The notes under the pieces are model-generated. The model did no database searches and was not told where the DNA came from. It saw only the letters and a program-made list of their open reading frames with translations. 64,000 nt of DNA, taken from Sphingobacteriales bacterium 39-19. Lineage in GTDB: Bacteria > Bacteroidota > Bacteroidia > Chitinophagales > Chitinophagaceae. The translations under genes and the position numbers were made by a program. The DNA is taken from positions 62,001-126,000 of the forward strand of contig MKTX01000010.1 in NCBI GenBank assembly GCA_001898465.1. The letters are read 5' to 3'. Shown here in pieces: positions 39,201-43,841 of this stretch (positions are counted from its first letter, which is position 1; every line of letters starts with the position of its first letter).

Positions 39201-39822
39201 GTGTACCCGCCGGTGAGGCCCCAATATCATTATTGGAGATGGTATTATTATCATTTCCATTACCACCCGAAGCAGCCGTAGAAATATAAATATTACCCCC
39301 ATTGGTAGAAGATGACATTGTAGCCGAACCCAGGATAATGGAATTGGTGATTGTATTATTTGTAGCATCGCCGATTAACCTGATGGTACAGGTACCTGAT
39401 GTAGCTGAGGTACTGGTATTACTTATGGTAAGGCTGTTGCCCCCGGTATTCAACCCATCAATCACTACATTATCGGCACCGTTTAAGTCCACAAGGGGTA
39501 ATGCTAAATTACCGGTAACTACGGCATTGCCCACCGGGTTAATGGTAACGCCGGTATAACTGGCGGTCCCCGACCCGCTTGCATTCAGCGAAGCGGTGGC
39601 GGTTTCGGTGACTGTACCGGTAATGCTTATTTGAATTACATTGGTATGGGTGCCGGCATTGATCGCATCAAAGGCACCCTTTAAGGTAGGGTAACTTGCC
39701 GTAGCCGTACCCCCGGTTGCCGTAACATCTACCTGGGCAAATAGGCCCAGGCTGGTTAGCATGCTAAGAGTGATCACCAGGATTACTCTGCTGTGTTTAG
39801 TTAGTAGGTTCATAGTTGTCAT
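27262..39822 (-). CDS. Giant T9SS-secreted multidomain surface protein with HYR repeats (4186 aa)
   Basis: N-terminal signal peptide (VILVITLSMLTSLGLFA). The following stretch VDVTATGGTATASYPTLKGAF is clearly homologous to the start of the neighbouring giant (VNLTATAGTLNASYTNLKSAF) and opens a beta-helix that ends near residue 765 at IGADEFDG. Ig-like modules (TWYAAATGGAPLGTGNTF type) alternate with two repeated modules: four copies of a ~185-residue unit containing SQYLVLASEL and FTTPFVWDGVSNILVDIC, and two copies of a ~200-residue unit containing WDDLATGT and TVPRNTTGAANS. From about 3295 to 3815 come about six HYR-like repeats (PPVITQCAPDQDVN and similar). The C-terminal type A T9SS sorting domain starts near 4110 (VYPNPSTDEFKLKIS). 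Two ATGs, 9 bases apart, could start the protein. It is secreted or cell-surface bound; an adhesive or structural role is inferred. Confidence 0.9.
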   Translation of the reverse strand: MTTMNLLTKHSRVILVITLSMLTSLGLFAQVDVTATGGTATASYPTLKGAFDAINAGTHTNVIQISITGTVTETATASLNASGSGTASYTGVTINPVGNAVVTGNLALPLVDLNGADNVVIDGLNTGGNSLTISNTSTSATSGTCTIRLIGDATNNTITNSIILGSATMSSSTNGGNIYISTAASGGNGNDNNTISNNDIGASPAGTPSKGIYANGTTTNLNIANSGINITNNNIHDIFLASGAASFIYVSGGNTQYNISQNKLYQTASRAFTGTSSFYYIYFSNSTYGEGVTIENNKIGYAAADGTGTTTYTGTGASVYGINTTFNSSASLPCNVNGNTIANFACNQSGSGSFYGILNSTSSGSSTLNFNNNTIKNISSSTTGAFYGISWGSGFIISLSGNTIKDISKSASATMYGMYSGSSSYTEQVNNNNVFNFTTTATSSSTLYGIYQLTTTTGTKSYNNNKVYNFNASGGATIIGLRVSYGYDISMSNNEVHDLNSTGGTSATIYPYYISSSVYGGKVSKNKGYNFSTSGTTGVCYGIYLSTSSTALDVYNNMIGNLNSTTYSSTTAPYLSIAGIYVSAGTVNLYNNTVFIPASSVSSGTNASTAAIYASTSSTLLMQNNLLVNRSAPKGLGKSIAYGRSSTTLTSYASASNNNSFLGTSGVFWDGTNFYPDFVTYKPAMGGRDLASISVDPVFVSEVGNDAGYLHIPASATPNQLESAGLAISTVTTDIDGDARPGPAGSVNGGAIADKNDIGADEFDGNPSVTCVTPTPGNTVSTSNPICIGQQITLSVENPPSSLESGYSYQWQSSTDGITYVNVANAITPTLTVTPTTNIYYQLQITCSNGPVTVVSTPIHVIFQHNIVSTTPGTICGIGSATLQATASAGSTPTWYAAATGGAPLGTGNTFNTPSISANTTFYVAAESLSAGSAVLGTGTSTNTTAVGAAFGTFYGNGRAQILVLASELSSAGLRAGNISAASINITSVGSPATLAGYSMKMMATSATSLTSFQSGTFTTVFGPVDYTVTVGTNTLTFSTPFVWDGVSNIIIDYCFGAGSSGSSSSVNTYTSTSFYSFVNYQSDSNSDACNSTTTSNSYYYNRPNFTLVGQVSCGSGRVPVLASSTTAPGISISPANPVVCPGNSIALTASSSNSGYSYTWMPGNLTGASQNVSPAVNTTYTVSAFDAVSGCSTVESVDVTVSKAPIAQIAASSNNVCSGSEITLTASDLNQGLAAYNFGAATGGSLDPMTGATIVINSSVDDAPAAPIALPFAFKLDGVNYANFAASPDGWIMLTNSTTTPSSQFTNSVTSSTNTPKIYALWDDLATGTDGNVSSLVTGLAPNRIFKIQWNVTVPRNTTGAANSKFQVWLYEGSNNIELRYGSVGTTSSGSAGITVGSANYQSITYSSNTSSATAANDNNTVAPASGTIYSFTPPVYTYSWSDGTNTIGSGSSPTINVLPGGTTSYTVTIENNYGCQNTSAPVSVTILPVPAAPSTFPSAQCGEGIPTAYAIGAGAGQHYNWYTTSTGGSPLAGENSFVLGAYSINTTTTFYVSVADATCESPRTPVLATVNAPDAISIIPSSTVICLQASLTLDVQKAAGSNNYVYSWDASPASGSGLAANTQGASITITPVAAGNYTYTVEGVDGACHTSYSISVLVNDNPVINSATVTPATAVCSGTTVHFAASSLAAAAGVATIGTGTGTTSTTGISPFSNYWEGARSQYLVLASELQAAHLVAGNITSLSFNVTGTATNYDLSAYTIKIANTANTSLSGYGTPSGSFTTVFGPTTIPAPGIGTRSFTFTTPFVWDGVSNILVDICHDNDPTGVISGAYGSTNSVSYSVTSFNSVYGSYDDDAQSCGVEASYSVSTYNNRPNMQFGGMVGTDFTSQYNFEWNPGAMAGSSIDIPVYNSDTYTVKATNPLTGCYSTKTVDVIVNQPPPTPSGGFSLQCGTGIPTAEVYSASGAASPVFNWYDENNVLLQTGTSTTYLQPISSSINFNVSELSADGCESEKTIVQVYVIEADPITAMASASPVCVGSPVTLSYSQTGSSNTYNFSWSASPESGSGITNPASATGPITITPTQAGTFTYTLNGEDLGSNCYAMSTVVVEVKALPVITSVVASPVPPVCAGENVNLTADIASIGPGTVTIGAGALVTSTSDSYTGNNVSPFSHYYGGFKAQYLVKASELQAANLMAGNLTSLALQVTSAGSYHDNFAVSLAQTSLTSLSSSMVTTGLSTVYTNASEIPVVGTNTYNFSTPFAWDGTSNILVQICWSDLDYGGDASEVAYDNTSYVSESYYRTDNTAASTICSYSSTTGTTSSRPQFVFGGTTNSSAATNYNWAWTWSGGSATGNAISVQPQLTTVYSVVATNALGCSSDPAATITVNVNPLPLLPNVTNSVQCGAGIPAASVSGAGNGTGIFTWYDAATGGNVLQTGTNNTYLQSILNTTTFYVSEQNGTTGCEGPRAAVVATVNQPDAITPMSSAAAVCIGSSFDLSVSKAGNTQTYVYSWEVTSANAATSGISGTPTGPSINAVTPTAAGVYTYRVTGVDASLGCTIYADVIVTVNALPQFTSVSASPSVICAGAPVTLSAVVPPTVTATLGTGTTTTSTTGITPFANLWEGSRSQYLVLASELSGAGLTAGPITSLAFHVSSTSNSRLMNAFSIKIANTANTSITGAYGTPVGSFTNCYGPVDEMVNTTGVKTFNFTTPFVWDGVSNILVDVCHDNDVDGTCSLCYNSNSTIYYTATSFNSVFGSYADNAQSCGTQASSSVSSTYYTYRPNMVFGKSSQTITWNPGNITGSSIVVNPTISTNYVATVLDNGTGCSNTSSPVSVTVVPLTCSPIAVSGPTCKSKSFTLTVGANGSAGLNYSWSDGVTATVYPNAATISANLPIGNYNFTVVISSPCGETCTQTLPITVHELPSLSISGNPSFTVCGPTGSTTLTASGATTYSWSPAVGLSATTGSTVIASPPANTNYTITGTDDNGCTSIVSQNIVVGPGIAVNPTAVANVICSGGNAQLAANAVVSGKMGGLVKTYAFATDTNGALDAMAGATQAIGSSDDDTPSGVLPIGFGFYFEGNYYTDFSVSPDGFMKLGSTAASSQYANSLTSTTNVPKLAPWWDDLATGTTGSVQYLLSGTAPNRILKVQWYVTIPRNTTGAANSTYQVWLYESTNVVEFRYGTAGGASSSASVGLSGFTSTASNYMSVNASNVASTTTANNSLTVFPAAGRRYIFTPVQALSYTWTPSANLSSATVASPMANNLTNTTEFTVVAKDAVSGCSATGTVTVTVNTAPVFTTCPANMNVNTDAGLNTAVVNYTPVITGQPNPDVSYSFSGATTGSGTGDGSGSVFTRGVTTVTLTAHNSCSPDAVCSFTITVVDNEPPVITQCAPDQDVNLGNACEFVVPDLTGAITASDNSGIANVKQSPLAGTVLSLSNNSTQVVTITVTDISGLTASCNVTLTAKDVTPPVITQCVTDQNVNMGGKCSITIPDLTSMVVFSDNCGATITQSPLPNSEVSAGHNAPVTVTFTVTDAAGNQATCSTTLTAIDNVPPVIIICAEDQDVNMTSGCSIIVPDLTGDVGAGDNCGFTLTQSPAAGTVLSATNNATFPVVITATDAAGLFATCTATLTAKDVTVPVIGSCPPNRNVNLDAGSGCTLTVPNLVPELVVSDNCGSGTVTVTQSPAAGTHVSTTNNGTVIVTLTATDANNNSTTCNVTLTAKDVTPPVITCPANVGPVFTPCGAAFNLGSISVTDNCGPVNTTYQILTSSGQPVSGGNILIAILFGQGNFKVVYTATDLAGNVSKCTTAVNILPRIPELTVTPIQPTSNSTPPVTQYSDNVQLKVTIPGGVAVCNGSGGAVTFKMTGSGNVNLGSANFSPAVNGVDLEASIIVPMVETSGNGAFAPGLKNISVNFQGFQFGGVINALVADKSLLVKQEDAWVDYTGNTQIFTNSPSSSTANVVLKANIHDISVPASPANPAYDNSPGNITNAKVKFIVKTTGGSVVKNSGWLSVSTLLTPGDLRSGTLSYSFSTSIGSSSSRNYTVDVYVGYDASSNSSSGYYIGYGSANITILRPAHLISGNNTPPPTAPEIKAGTDQVAPEGLFDVTVYPNPSTDEFKLKISTDNMKNRILVRVVDAVGRTYKQFTSEPGELVRFGRELKAGNYHVEVIQSGRSKVVKLIKL
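28370..29945 (-). repeat. Run of about six HYR-like domain repeats inside the 4186-aa protein
   Basis: The coding strand holds about six consecutive units of roughly 85 codons. Each begins with a variant of PPVITQC-x-x-D-Q-x-V-N, has an inner DNCG motif and ends with VTLTAKDVT or similar. The second to fifth units are the closest to each other. This is the hyalin repeat pattern, an Ig-like fold common in bacterial surface proteins. Confidence 0.8.
30108..36119 (-). repeat. Two-copy module (~200 aa) in the 4186-aa protein
   Basis: Copies lie at about 35518-36119 and 30108-30712. They share SPDGxxML/KL, SxxTNxPKxxxxWDDLATGT, the stretch APNRIxKxQWxVTxPRNTTGAANS and xxQVWLYExxN, with about half or more of positions identical by eye. 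The sheet-rich composition and the VWLYE..N..E.RYG pattern suggest a jelly-roll or NHL-like adhesive domain, but I cannot name the family with certainty. Confidence 0.75.
31455..37030 (-). repeat. Four-copy module (~185 aa) in the 4186-aa protein
   Basis: Copies lie at about 36490-37030, 34175-34735, 32832-33378 and 31455-32020. Each starts with a GTGT(T)-rich strand, has (A/S)QYLVLASEL, AGNITSL, a central FGPV/FTTPFVWDGVSNILVD(I/V)C and ends with RPNM-x-FGG. The second and fourth copies are the most alike, including the segment CHDND. The copies are separated by Ig-like modules, so the protein was built by duplication of a larger Ig-plus-module block. Confidence 0.8.
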
Positions 39823-40220
39823 AAATGTTTAAAAACAATAAAAATATACAGGCAATACAATCTCCATGGGTTAATACAAAGCAATGGCTATTGCAAAAAC
39901 CAAAGGATTTGTAATTATTTAAAATAGAAAGTGAATGGAATTAACCAATCAAGTTAAAATGGGAACGTACAGGCTGTAGCCACGAAAGACAAGCAGTTGG
40001 TTTAATCAGATCATTTGGATAGAAAGGTAACGGAGTGTTGTTATTTATATCACAGGGTACAGTTAATACAAATAATGCAGTAAATATATAAAGAAGATTG
40101 TACTATCCAAATTTATTTTGTATTTTTTTTAACACAAACTCATTAATTATAATAAATTATACTATTTAAAATTGAAAAATGCCGCCAGTTATTAGTGGTA
40201 AAAGGCCGCCGAAATAAAAT
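39823..40220. other. 398-base intergenic region upstream of the 4186-codon giant gene
   Basis: No open frame of note. It contains one good minus-strand promoter candidate (40108-40138) and an A+T-rich stretch next to it. The 5' leader of the giant mRNA would be about 280 bases. No clear terminator for the radical SAM gene that ends at 40221 was found. Confidence 0.6.
40108..40138 (-). promoter_or_regulatory. Bacteroidetes-type promoter candidate for the 4186-codon giant gene
   Basis: On the minus strand TTTG (40138-40135) is followed after 19 bases by TAAATTTG (40115-40108), which matches the Bacteroidetes -33 TTTG and -7 TAnnTTTG consensus with normal spacing. The direction fits the giant gene starting at 39822. 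Confidence 0.5.
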
Positions 40221-41525
40221 TTAATGATGGGCAAAATCTTTTAAAAAATCGCCTTTTATTCTTTCCCGGGATGGGTTAAAATAGCCAAAACGAAGCGCCG
40301 GGAATTCTTTTCGGATTAAATTCATCATGGGTTTGATTCCCATGGTCATTTCGGTATCGGCAATCCCTATTTTACCCAGGTACCAATCGGGGTCAATATT
40401 AAAATTTCTCCATTGAATCATATCCAGGCCTGTTTCCATTATAAGTTTTCGTAAAGCCTGGTATTCTTCTTCCCGGTCGGTCATACCCGGGAAAGTGAAA
40501 TAGTTGATACTGGTCCAGCCACCAAATTCATGTACTGTTTTAAGGCTCTCCATAATATCCGCAAAGTGGTAATTATTGGGCCTGTAATAAGGCATATATA
40601 CTTCTTCTAAAGCCGAGTTTGTACTTACCCGGATACTATTGAGACCGGCTTCGCAAAGCGCCCTAACGGCATGGGGCATGCTGCCGTTAGTATTGATATT
40701 GATACTGCCTTTTGCTGTATGTTTTCTTATTTCTATAATGGCTTCCCGGATGGTTTGCCACATGAGCAGGGGTTCGCCTTCGCAGCCCTGCCCAAAACTC
40801 ACAATCGGGAAGGGAGCGGTTTCTAAATGAGGCACGGTAAATTCTACAATTTCTTCAGCAGTGGGTTTAAAACTGAGCCTGTCCTGCGGGCTTACAATAT
40901 CTTCATCTGCCGGTTGAAAACTGATGCATCCCACACAATTGGCATTGCATGCCGGTGATACCGGTACGGGGCATTCCCAGCGGCTTAATGCAAAGTTCCT
41001 GGCAGCAGGGCAGGTATAAGTCATGCAGCAGGTTTGCATCAAATGCTTCACCAGCCGGTTATGCGGGTATGCTTCCACTAAATGGGCGGCCCCGGTTTTT
41101 ATTTTTTTATCATCATAGCCGCTGCATTCCTGCCGGATATCATCTTCTACCCGGATGGCCGGAACGTATAATTTGTCATGCTGCCAGCCTGCTGCCGTAT
41201 AACAAAACAGCGGAAGTGTGGGCGCAATGGGCAGGGTTTCGTAGGCCGATAAATATAAACCGGTATGGGCCGGTGGTATGAAAGCTGCTACGGCCCAGCC
41301 TTTTTCACAAAGGCGCATTTCCCCGGTTGCTACATCAATACCAATACCCCGGCGGCCGGGTAATTCATATAACTGGCCTCCTTCGGGAAGTTCAATCCAG
41401 TCTTCCACGGGAACGGGGAGTGCATCCCACCCACTACGGCCGGTAACATACAGGCTTTCATCTTCAAATATATTCCCCACGCCATCAGAATACATCAGGA
41501 AAGGCGATTGCTTCAGTGCTTTCAT
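40221..41525 (-). CDS. Radical SAM protein, function unknown
   Basis: A 434-residue protein with the radical SAM cluster motif CNANCVGC (CX3CX2C) near residue 193-200. It is followed by a GQGCEGEPLL segment (the SAM-binding glycine-rich strand), NINTNGSMP and a further beta-alpha pattern of a partial TIM barrel (SINYFTFPGMTDREEEYQAL). About 190 residues precede the motif, which is long; they contain a second cysteine group (CCMTYTCPAARN and RWECPV) that could hold an auxiliary cluster. The substrate is not evident. It lies 31 bases downstream of the membrane protein gene and forms an operon with it and the arginase-family gene. I recognise the superfamily but not a characterised subgroup. Confidence 0.85.
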   Translation of the reverse strand: MKALKQSPFLMYSDGVGNIFEDESLYVTGRSGWDALPVPVEDWIELPEGGQLYELPGRRGIGIDVATGEMRLCEKGWAVAAFIPPAHTGLYLSAYETLPIAPTLPLFCYTAAGWQHDKLYVPAIRVEDDIRQECSGYDDKKIKTGAAHLVEAYPHNRLVKHLMQTCCMTYTCPAARNFALSRWECPVPVSPACNANCVGCISFQPADEDIVSPQDRLSFKPTAEEIVEFTVPHLETAPFPIVSFGQGCEGEPLLMWQTIREAIIEIRKHTAKGSININTNGSMPHAVRALCEAGLNSIRVSTNSALEEVYMPYYRPNNYHFADIMESLKTVHEFGGWTSINYFTFPGMTDREEEYQALRKLIMETGLDMIQWRNFNIDPDWYLGKIGIADTEMTMGIKPMMNLIRKEFPALRFGYFNPSRERIKGDFLKDFAHH

Positions 41526-41556
41526 TTGTTAAAATTACAATTTCAGGATGAGTGTA

Positions 41557-42114
41557 TCATGAATTTCCCGAAAGGGTTTGTTGGTTGCAAAATTCATTAA
41601 ATTCATTTTGCTGCAAGCCGGGATTATCTCCCGGTTGTAATACAAATTGATAAAAATGATTGTCTTTAAGATCTATAGAGAGTACATCTTCTTTTAACAA
41701 TACCCGGTGTATTTTTTTCCAGGTAAAAAATTGCGGCGGGAAGGATGGGTATTGAATGCCGGCAGCAGAAATTTTTATTATCTTTTTTTTGCGTGCAAAT
41801 AAACCTGCCGCCGCCAGCAACAGAAATAAAATGGCTACCCAACCAGCCCCCAGTACATACCATAATAGGGCAAAGATCCCATAGAGCAAGGGGATTAAGG
41901 GAAATGTTTTTTTATTTTGAAACCGGGGTAACCAGGCGATGATGCCCGTAAAGGAACCTGCCACACCGGCTACAGCATACGGGAACCGGGCAGTGCCCAG
42001 GTGTACAAACAATACAAAAGAAAAAGAGGTAATACACATCAGCAATACACATAACGTTACCACCCGGTAGAGGGTATTGTTTTTTTCGGGCAATTGTATA
42101 ATATAATTATCCAC
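41557..42114 (-). CDS. Conserved small membrane protein, GTG start
   Basis: A 185-residue protein with about four hydrophobic segments (VVTLCVLLMCITSFSFVLFV, AVAGVAGSFTGIIAWL, LIPLLYGIFALLWYVLGAG, AILFLLLAAAGLF), a basic KKKK cluster, and a soluble C-terminal beta region (IQYPSFPPQFFTWKKIHRVLLKEDVLSIDLKDN) that resembles the PH-like domains attached to small membrane proteins. The only suitable start is GTG 42114-42112, which overlaps the end of the arginase-family gene by 8 bases. No function can be assigned. Confidence 0.75.
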   Translation of the reverse strand: MDNYIIQLPEKNNTLYRVVTLCVLLMCITSFSFVLFVHLGTARFPYAVAGVAGSFTGIIAWLPRFQNKKTFPLIPLLYGIFALLWYVLGAGWVAILFLLLAAAGLFARKKKIIKISAAGIQYPSFPPQFFTWKKIHRVLLKEDVLSIDLKDNHFYQFVLQPGDNPGLQQNEFNEFCNQQTLSGNS

Positions 42115-43153
42115 CCTGGCTGGTTATAAGAAGGCTGCACATTTTAAACAGGATTCGGGCGCCCACATTTTCATCCCATTCGTTTTGGCTTACACCTACT
42201 TCCACCAGGTCGAAGCCAATGATTTTTTTACCCGCTTCATGCATTTTTCTAAACAGGTAAAATATCTGGTCTGCTTCAAAGCCACCCTGAACGGGGGTAC
42301 CTGTTTGCGGGCAAAGCTTGGGGTTTAAGCCATCAATATCAAAGCTGATATATACCTGGTCGGGCAACTGGCTGATGATGGTATCCACGATCTGCTTCCA
42401 GGTAATTCCTTCCATCATGCTTTCTTTGATCTCTTTATCAAAATAACACACTACCCTGCCCTGGCTTTGTTGTATATAAGCTAATTCTTCTTCACAATAA
42501 TCTCTTGCGCCTATTTGCACCAGCTTTGTTAACTGGGGTAATTGCTCTAATGCATTATACATGATGGAGGCATGGGAATAATCGAAACCTTCAAAACTTT
42601 TACGTAAATCGCAATGTGCATCTATCTGTAAAATGCCAAATGATTCATATTTATCTGCCATGGCTTTATAAAAACCAAAGGGCGTACTATGATCGCCGCC
42701 CAGTAAAGCCACCAGTTTATTTTTTTCAAAAAGTTTTTTTGTTTGCTGGTACACCCAGTCATTTAAAAACACACTGCCTTCGTTTACTTCTTTCAGGCTC
42801 TTGGTCATAAACTTATTGTCTTCCACGGCTTCGCCCTGGGAGATGTAGTTGATGTAGAGTTCGGCTTCTTTGCGCAGGTAATCGCTTTTGGTTAATATTT
42901 TTTTATTGGTTTCCATCATATAGATTCCCTGCTTCCAGGCATCTTTATAATCGGGATCATACAGATCTACCTGCAGGCTTGCATTGAGTATATGATCCGG
43001 GGCACGGGCGGTACCCGCCCGGTAACTTACGGTAACTTCCCAGGGGATGGGCAGGATCACCAGCCTGGCCGATTCTTCGGACGTGGGCAATCCAAAAATA
43101 TTGTTATTGGCATTTGCTACCGAATTGGGATCAAAATGCATTAAATCATTCAT
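42107..43153 (-). CDS. Arginase/agmatinase/formimidoylglutamase family hydrolase
   Basis: A 348-residue ureohydrolase. The metal ligands are all present: ALLGGDHSTPFGF, LQIDAHCDLRKSFEG and YISFDIDGLNPKLCPQTGTP, that is GGDHS, DAHxD and DxD of the dimanganese site. The family hydrolyses a guanidino or formimino group from arginine, agmatine or formimidoylglutamate. The Bacteroidetes branch to which this seems to belong is usually called formimidoylglutamase or arginase, and the substrate cannot be decided by eye. No other histidine-degradation gene is near. It is the first gene of a three-gene operon with the membrane protein and the radical SAM protein. Confidence 0.88.
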   Translation of the reverse strand: MNDLMHFDPNSVANANNNIFGLPTSEESARLVILPIPWEVTVSYRAGTARAPDHILNASLQVDLYDPDYKDAWKQGIYMMETNKKILTKSDYLRKEAELYINYISQGEAVEDNKFMTKSLKEVNEGSVFLNDWVYQQTKKLFEKNKLVALLGGDHSTPFGFYKAMADKYESFGILQIDAHCDLRKSFEGFDYSHASIMYNALEQLPQLTKLVQIGARDYCEEELAYIQQSQGRVVCYFDKEIKESMMEGITWKQIVDTIISQLPDQVYISFDIDGLNPKLCPQTGTPVQGGFEADQIFYLFRKMHEAGKKIIGFDLVEVGVSQNEWDENVGARILFKMCSLLITSQGG

Positions 43154-43169
43154 GAAAACTTTTTTTTTG

Positions 43170-43177
43170 CAAATATA
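43170..43177 (-). promoter_or_regulatory. -7 element candidate for the arginase-family operon
   Basis: CAAATATA on the plus strand reads TATATTTG on the minus strand, a match to TAnnTTTG, followed by C as is frequent in Bacteroidetes. It lies 17 bases upstream of the ATG, implying a leader of only about 10 bases. No convincing -33 TTTG is found at the right distance. Confidence 0.35.
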
Positions 43178-43330
43178 TATACATTACAAGAAGGCGGGGT
43201 GAATGCCGGCGCTGGGATAAAAAGCCGTGGCCGGAAAAGGTTTTAAAATATGAATAAATAACATGATTTGTTTTTGATAAGGATAACCACAATAAACTGT
43301 TTTTTTAGGGGAGTTCCAGCCGAATTGAAG

Positions 43331-43338
43331 TACCTTTG
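43331..43338 (+). promoter_or_regulatory. -7 promoter element candidate for ccmE-ccmF, with leader hairpin
   Basis: TACCTTTG followed by C matches the Bacteroidetes -7 consensus and lies 60 bases upstream of the ccmE ATG. A run of T at 43300-43306 could stand for the -33 element, but spacing is long. The leader then contains CCCCG-GGTTA-CGGGG (43360-43374), a short GC hairpin. Confidence 0.45.
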
Positions 43339-43398
43339 CCAAAATTTAAAAACAGTTTTCCCCGGGTTACGGGGAATGCATTTTAAAAAGTGATCAAC

Positions 43399-43824
43399 AT
43401 GAAAAAATCACACATTATTATTTTAGTGGGTATCGCTGTGCTGATTGCCGGTTTACTGGCCTATTCGGCCGATTTCTCCACTTACGATTCTATTGCATCG
43501 GCCAAACACAAGGAAGGTAAATTTGTACATATCATCGCAAAGCTGGATCATAACTACCCGCTGGAGTATGACCCGCTGAAAGACCCCAATTATTTAAGCT
43601 TTTATGCTATTGACAGCCTGGGAGGCAGCACGAAAGTGATTTACCGCAATAGCAAACCCACTGATATTGAAAAAAGTGAGCGCCTGGTGATGAAAGGGAA
43701 AATGCAAAAAGACCATTTTGAATGTTCGGAGATATTGCTAAAGTGCCCCAGTAAATATAAGGATGATAAAAAGCAGTTAGAAAAAAACATGCAGGAACAA
43801 ACTTCTGCTGCTGCCCAGCATTAA
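43399..43824 (+). CDS. ccmE: Cytochrome c maturation haem chaperone CcmE, CXXXY variant
   Basis: CcmE binds haem covalently in the periplasm and hands it to the CcmF haem lyase. The 141-residue product has one N-terminal membrane anchor (IIILVGIAVLIAGLLAY) and a short OB-fold domain with the segment ERLVMKGKMQKDHFECSEILLKC. The haem-binding position is C116 in C116-P-S-K-Y120, that is CXXXY, where most proteobacterial CcmE proteins have HXXXY. ATG 43399 (MKKSH) is chosen over an in-frame GTG 9 bases upstream. ccmF follows after 17 bases. The ABC subunits CcmA-C are not in the window. Confidence 0.9.
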   Translation: MKKSHIIILVGIAVLIAGLLAYSADFSTYDSIASAKHKEGKFVHIIAKLDHNYPLEYDPLKDPNYLSFYAIDSLGGSTKVIYRNSKPTDIEKSERLVMKGKMQKDHFECSEILLKCPSKYKDDKKQLEKNMQEQTSAAAQH

Positions 43825-43841
43825 AAATTTAAACTCAATCC

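Noticed and set aside
15826-39559. Many long frames on the plus strand opposite the two giant genes
   Set aside because: They follow from the biased codon use (Gly/Thr/Ser/Asn-rich) of the giants. None shows a domain, signal peptide or start context of its own, and several are hydrophobic only because of reversed Asn/Thr codons.
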